A stretch of 8,416 nt of DNA from Patescibacteria group bacterium (lineage in GTDB: Bacteria > Patescibacteriota > WWE3 > 2-01-FULL-39-13). The notes beneath the pieces were generated by a model. The model saw only the letters and a list, made by a program, of their open reading frames with translations. It made no database searches and was not told the origin of the DNA. Location: contig JAUPVU010000049.1 of the NCBI GenBank assembly GCA_030916925.1, positions 1 through 8,416 of the forward strand, given 5' to 3'. Position 1 is the first letter of the stretch. Each line of letters starts with the position of its first letter. This document shows positions 5,235-8,416 of the stretch, piece by piece. A program made the position numbers and the translations under genes.

Positions 5235-6643
5235 TGTTCGATATTGCGATTATACTTATATTACGAATTGCATTAGCGGTTTATTCCGTATATCCCTTAA
5301 CAACTATAGAAATTGGTAACGTCGGACATCCAAGGTCATTTATTCCTTCTGAAACCAGTAATGACAGCGAAAAAATCGTGTCTGATTTACTATTCCGCAA
5401 ACTATTTAAATATGACGACGGAGAGTTAATTAACGATCTAGTTGAGTCTTGGCACACAAATGATGAGAAAACCGAATATAGAATCAAGTTAAAAGAAAAT
5501 CAACGATGGCAGGATGGAAATATCATAAATGCAAATGACGTAATTTACACAATAACAAGATACGAAACCCTTAGAAATGACCTTGCAATTGAAAGGTTAA
5601 GCGAAAGGGAAGTACTAATAAAAGTAGGGACACCAAACGCAATTCTTCCAACTATATTAACTTTTGGAATAGAACCATCTCACCTAAAAACACAATCCAA
5701 AATGTATGCGATTGGCTCCAGCAGTTATCGAGTCGCAAGAGTAACTAAAGAGCAAAGTAAAATCGAATCAGTTGTACTAGTTTCACTTAAATCAGATAAA
5801 CAATATAACAAAGTAATCGTAAGATTTTACGATGATGAAAACACCGTAGCAACAGCATATAAACTGGGTGAACTGGATATATTCCTCTCTAGCCAAGATG
5901 TTATTTGGGATGGATTAGAAAGGGTCGGTACAACTTTCGCGGGCCGACAATACGCAATGTTATTCAACACAAATAACGTCAAACTAGAAAATGCCGAAAT
6001 AAGAAAGACCTTATTAAACGCACTGGATATTGAAGAATTACTACAAGGAAATTACTATATAAACGCAAGGCCAGCTCAAGGCCCAATTAGTTATTCAAAA
6101 TACACTCGGGAAGAATATAAAAAAACATTCCACATACCAGATGCGCAACTAACACCTGCACAACAAGGAGCTCTTCAAGAAATAAAAGTTTTACTACCTA
6201 ACAATCAGGATGGTAGACGAATAGAGTCCTTTGTTAATAAATATTGGCACGATAATCTAGGTATAGACGTAGAATTCGAGTACATGTCTATGGACGAAAT
6301 CTTCGACAAAACAGATGGCGGAAATTTTGACGTTATTTTTATAGGATACGAAACCTCACCAGATCCTGACAGATATATTTACTGGCACTCAACTCAATCA
6401 AATATACTTAATTTAAGTAACTTTGTTGACTTAAGAGCAGATCGATCGCTTGAAGAAGGTCGTAAATTCTACAGCTACGAAGAGCGAAAAGAGCACTATG
6501 ATATATTCCAGGATGTTTTTATTAGCAAAACACCAGCAATTTTTCTGTATCATCCAGGAACTTATATCTATAAACAAAAGAAAAAAGAATTTCCAATACC
6601 AAAAATAATGTACTATCCTTCTGATATCGTAAAGAATTTATAA
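5234..6643 (+). CDS. Family 5 extracellular solute-binding protein (peptide/oligopeptide type), 469 aa
   Basis: Members of this family (SBP_bac_5, DppA/OppA-like) bind peptides or other solutes outside the membrane and hand them to an ABC importer. Recognisable segments: a conserved early region with a ligand-lobe segment RWQDGNIINANDVIYTI (91-107, the usual W-x-D-G-x-x-x-x-A-x-D-V motif); FNTNNVKLENAEIRKTLLNALD (244-265, the N-x-x-x-x-P-x-x-D-x-R-x-A-hinge segment); FDVIFIGYETSPDPD (365-379); and YDIFQDVFISKTPAIFLYH (422-440), typical of the C-terminal lobe. Residues 3-22 form an uncleaved-looking signal anchor. There is no cysteine in the protein, so it cannot be a lipoprotein. No permease or ATPase gene is adjacent, so transport partners must be elsewhere or absent. 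The start is the ATG overlapping the secG stop (TGATG); an in-frame TTG one codon earlier is less likely. It is somewhat shorter than typical 500-600 residue members. Confidence 0.88.
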   Translation: MFDIAIILILRIALAVYSVYPLTTIEIGNVGHPRSFIPSETSNDSEKIVSDLLFRKLFKYDDGELINDLVESWHTNDEKTEYRIKLKENQRWQDGNIINANDVIYTITRYETLRNDLAIERLSEREVLIKVGTPNAILPTILTFGIEPSHLKTQSKMYAIGSSSYRVARVTKEQSKIESVVLVSLKSDKQYNKVIVRFYDDENTVATAYKLGELDIFLSSQDVIWDGLERVGTTFAGRQYAMLFNTNNVKLENAEIRKTLLNALDIEELLQGNYYINARPAQGPISYSKYTREEYKKTFHIPDAQLTPAQQGALQEIKVLLPNNQDGRRIESFVNKYWHDNLGIDVEFEYMSMDEIFDKTDGGNFDVIFIGYETSPDPDRYIYWHSTQSNILNLSNFVDLRADRSLEEGRKFYSYEERKEHYDIFQDVFISKTPAIFLYHPGTYIYKQKKKEFPIPKIMYYPSDIVKNL

Positions 6644-6649
6644 AAATAT

Positions 6650-8416
6650 ATGACTCCAATGATGCAGCAATACACTGAGGTAAAGAAAGAATATCCGGAT
6701 TATCTACTGTTTTATCGAATGGGTGATTTTTATGAACTATTCCTGGAAGATGCACTGACTGGGTCAAAAGTACTAGACATCACCTTAACGTCTAGAAATA
6801 AAGGTGGAACCGATGACATACCCATGTGCGGAGTACCATTTCATGCACTAGATAATTATCTAGCACGAGTAGTAAATGCAGGTCTAAAAGCAGCAATATG
6901 CGAACAAATAACCAAACCCTCAAAAGGAGTTACGCTTGTGGAACGTAAAGTAGTACGATTAGTAACCCCCGGCACCGTAATCGATGAAAGTTTATTAGAT
7001 AAACAACTAAACAATTATCTCGCCACTTTTCAATTGAATGAAAGAGAAGAATACACTTTAGCTTATGGCGACTTAAGCACTTTAAACTTTTCAATAATCC
7101 AAAATCACGGCAAACAAAACCTGATAAATGATCTCCGAAAAATTAATCCTAAAGAAATCGTTCTCTCTGAGACTCAATATAATTCCGAGGAACTTGGCTA
7201 TTTAAGCGAGATTGATGGAATCAACATATCACGGTATTCAGACACAGTATCAAAAACTCAATATCAAATGGAATCCCTAATTCAATCTCTTAATGTCAAA
7301 ACACTTGAGGCATTCGGGATTCACGAATCAGATTCTTTAGCTATCTCATCTTTACATCGACTAATTGAATACATCAAATTCACACAAAAAACAACGAAAA
7401 TATCATACGGAAATATTCGAAAAGTAAATACAACTGACTTTATGCGATTAGATATTGAAACACTGACTAACCTAGAAATATTTCGCTCGAATAAGTTGCA
7501 ACCAAATAATAAAGAATTAAACCTAATGAGTGTTTTAGACAAAACCAAGACATCAATGGGTGCACGAAAACTAAGATATTGGGTAATGAATCCTCTTATT
7601 GATACTTCGCTTATTAAAATTCGTCAAAATGCAGTTGAGGACTTTATAAACAATCACTTACTAAGAGAAGACTCTCAACAACTACTAAATTCAATACAAG
7701 ATATCGAAAGAATATTTTCAAGAATAACATCAGGTCTTGGAAACGCTAGGGATTTGAAATCACTTGAATCATCGCTCGAAAATGCCACTACGTTTTTAGA
7801 AAAATTGAACGCTAGTACAGATGAAATCAAACAGCTGCTACAAAATAAATCCAATGACGAAATAGATTTAAGTAAGTTAATACTCACTACAAGAGAAATC
7901 GCTGCAAATATTAATAACAAAATAGTTGAGAATCCACCATTTTCAACACGCGAAGGAGGAATGATTAAATCCAATATCATTGATGAATTAGATGAAATCA
8001 TAAATTCCATATCAGAAAGTAAAATTTGGATTGAACAACTCGAAGGAACAGAAAGAATCGCAACAAAAATCCCAAATCTTAAGGTGGGATTTAATAGTGT
8101 TTTTGGATATTACATAGAAATCACAAAATCATATATTCATCTAGCACCGGCACACTACCATCGAAAGCAGACCTTAGTAAACGCTGAAAGATATATTACA
8201 GATGAGCTTAAAATAAAGGAATCGATAGTCCTTACAGCTCAAGATAAAATTAATGAAATAGAATTCGAGGCTTTTACAAAACTTTGTCAGGAATTAAAAC
8301 TCAACGCAGAAAATATCCATTCTCTGGCCGATATAATTTCAGAAGCAGATTGCATAATTTCTTTTGCTGATTTAGCAATTAAGAATAACTATTCGAGGCC
8401 AACTTTATTTGAAAAA
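6650..8416 (+). CDS. mutS: DNA mismatch repair protein MutS, partial (N-terminal 589 aa, runs off the right edge)
   Basis: MutS finds mispaired bases and small loops and starts mismatch repair through ATP-dependent clamp formation. The frame stays open from the ATG at 6650 to the window end. Domain I begins MTPMMQQY and carries the F-x-E mismatch wedge in GDFYELF (F27, E29), followed by PMCGVPFHA and ERKVVRLVTPGT, both hallmarks of MutS1 and not MutS2. The connector follows, then the core starting near GARKLRYWVMNPL (304-316), the lever with GGMIKSNIIDELDEI (436-450), and the clamp with VGFNSVFGYYIEITKS (479-494) and RKQTLVNAERYITDEL (505-520). The Walker A ATPase motif should lie about 30-40 residues past the edge, so ATPase integrity cannot be judged. 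It follows the binding-protein stop by six bases in the same operon, with no Shine-Dalgarno. The ATG matches the family N-terminus; M4 or M5 would also be possible starts. Confidence 0.96.
   Translation, partial: MTPMMQQYTEVKKEYPDYLLFYRMGDFYELFLEDALTGSKVLDITLTSRNKGGTDDIPMCGVPFHALDNYLARVVNAGLKAAICEQITKPSKGVTLVERKVVRLVTPGTVIDESLLDKQLNNYLATFQLNEREEYTLAYGDLSTLNFSIIQNHGKQNLINDLRKINPKEIVLSETQYNSEELGYLSEIDGINISRYSDTVSKTQYQMESLIQSLNVKTLEAFGIHESDSLAISSLHRLIEYIKFTQKTTKISYGNIRKVNTTDFMRLDIETLTNLEIFRSNKLQPNNKELNLMSVLDKTKTSMGARKLRYWVMNPLIDTSLIKIRQNAVEDFINNHLLREDSQQLLNSIQDIERIFSRITSGLGNARDLKSLESSLENATTFLEKLNASTDEIKQLLQNKSNDEIDLSKLILTTREIAANINNKIVENPPFSTREGGMIKSNIIDELDEIINSISESKIWIEQLEGTERIATKIPNLKVGFNSVFGYYIEITKSYIHLAPAHYHRKQTLVNAERYITDELKIKESIVLTAQDKINEIEFEAFTKLCQELKLNAENIHSLADIISEADCIISFADLAIKNNYSRPTLFEK

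Overview
The window looks like an AT-rich bacterial chromosome with compact gene packing. It holds seven protein-coding genes and no RNA gene, IS element or CRISPR array that I can see. Several things fit a small-genome bacterium, possibly of the Candidate Phyla Radiation/Patescibacteria type: a UvrC of only 450 residues without the C-terminal helix-hairpin-helix region, a 70-residue SecG, a solute-binding protein next to secG without transporter genes, start codons without Shine-Dalgarno sequences, and very short 5' leaders. This assignment is inference. No phylogenetic marker such as rRNA or ribosomal protein genes is present. TGA serves as a normal stop (secG), so the Gracilibacteria-type code with TGA as glycine is not indicated.

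Layout. Positions 1-106 are a leader with a possible promoter and a perfect AGGAGG ribosome binding site. Positions 107-2275 (+) encode a 722-residue secreted protein of unknown function, with base composition clearly richer in G+C than everything else here (about half in the stretch I counted, against about a quarter to two fifths elsewhere). It ends at a strong stem-loop terminator (2285-2346) whose T-run overlaps the stop codon of a convergent gene for a class I SAM-dependent methyltransferase (2345-3148, -). A 97-base divergent intergenic region then carries a good promoter for the methyltransferase and a -10 box placed so that the uvrC transcript would start at or next to its ATG.

From 3246 to the right edge, five genes run on the + strand with gaps of 16, 5, -1 and 6 bases and look like one operon: uvrC (nucleotide excision repair nuclease), a YvlD/phage-holin-4-like four-helix membrane protein, secG (Sec translocon subunit), a family 5 extracellular solute-binding protein, and mutS (mismatch repair, cut by the window edge before its ATPase Walker A). 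DNA-repair genes thus bracket a three-gene membrane/export cassette. SecG would help export proteins such as the membrane-anchored binding protein translated directly after it. The repair genes probably share only transcription with them.

Nothing here is a clear new defence or mobile system. The most distinctive item is the G+C-richer secreted protein, with its own strong ribosome binding site in a neighbourhood where no other gene has one.
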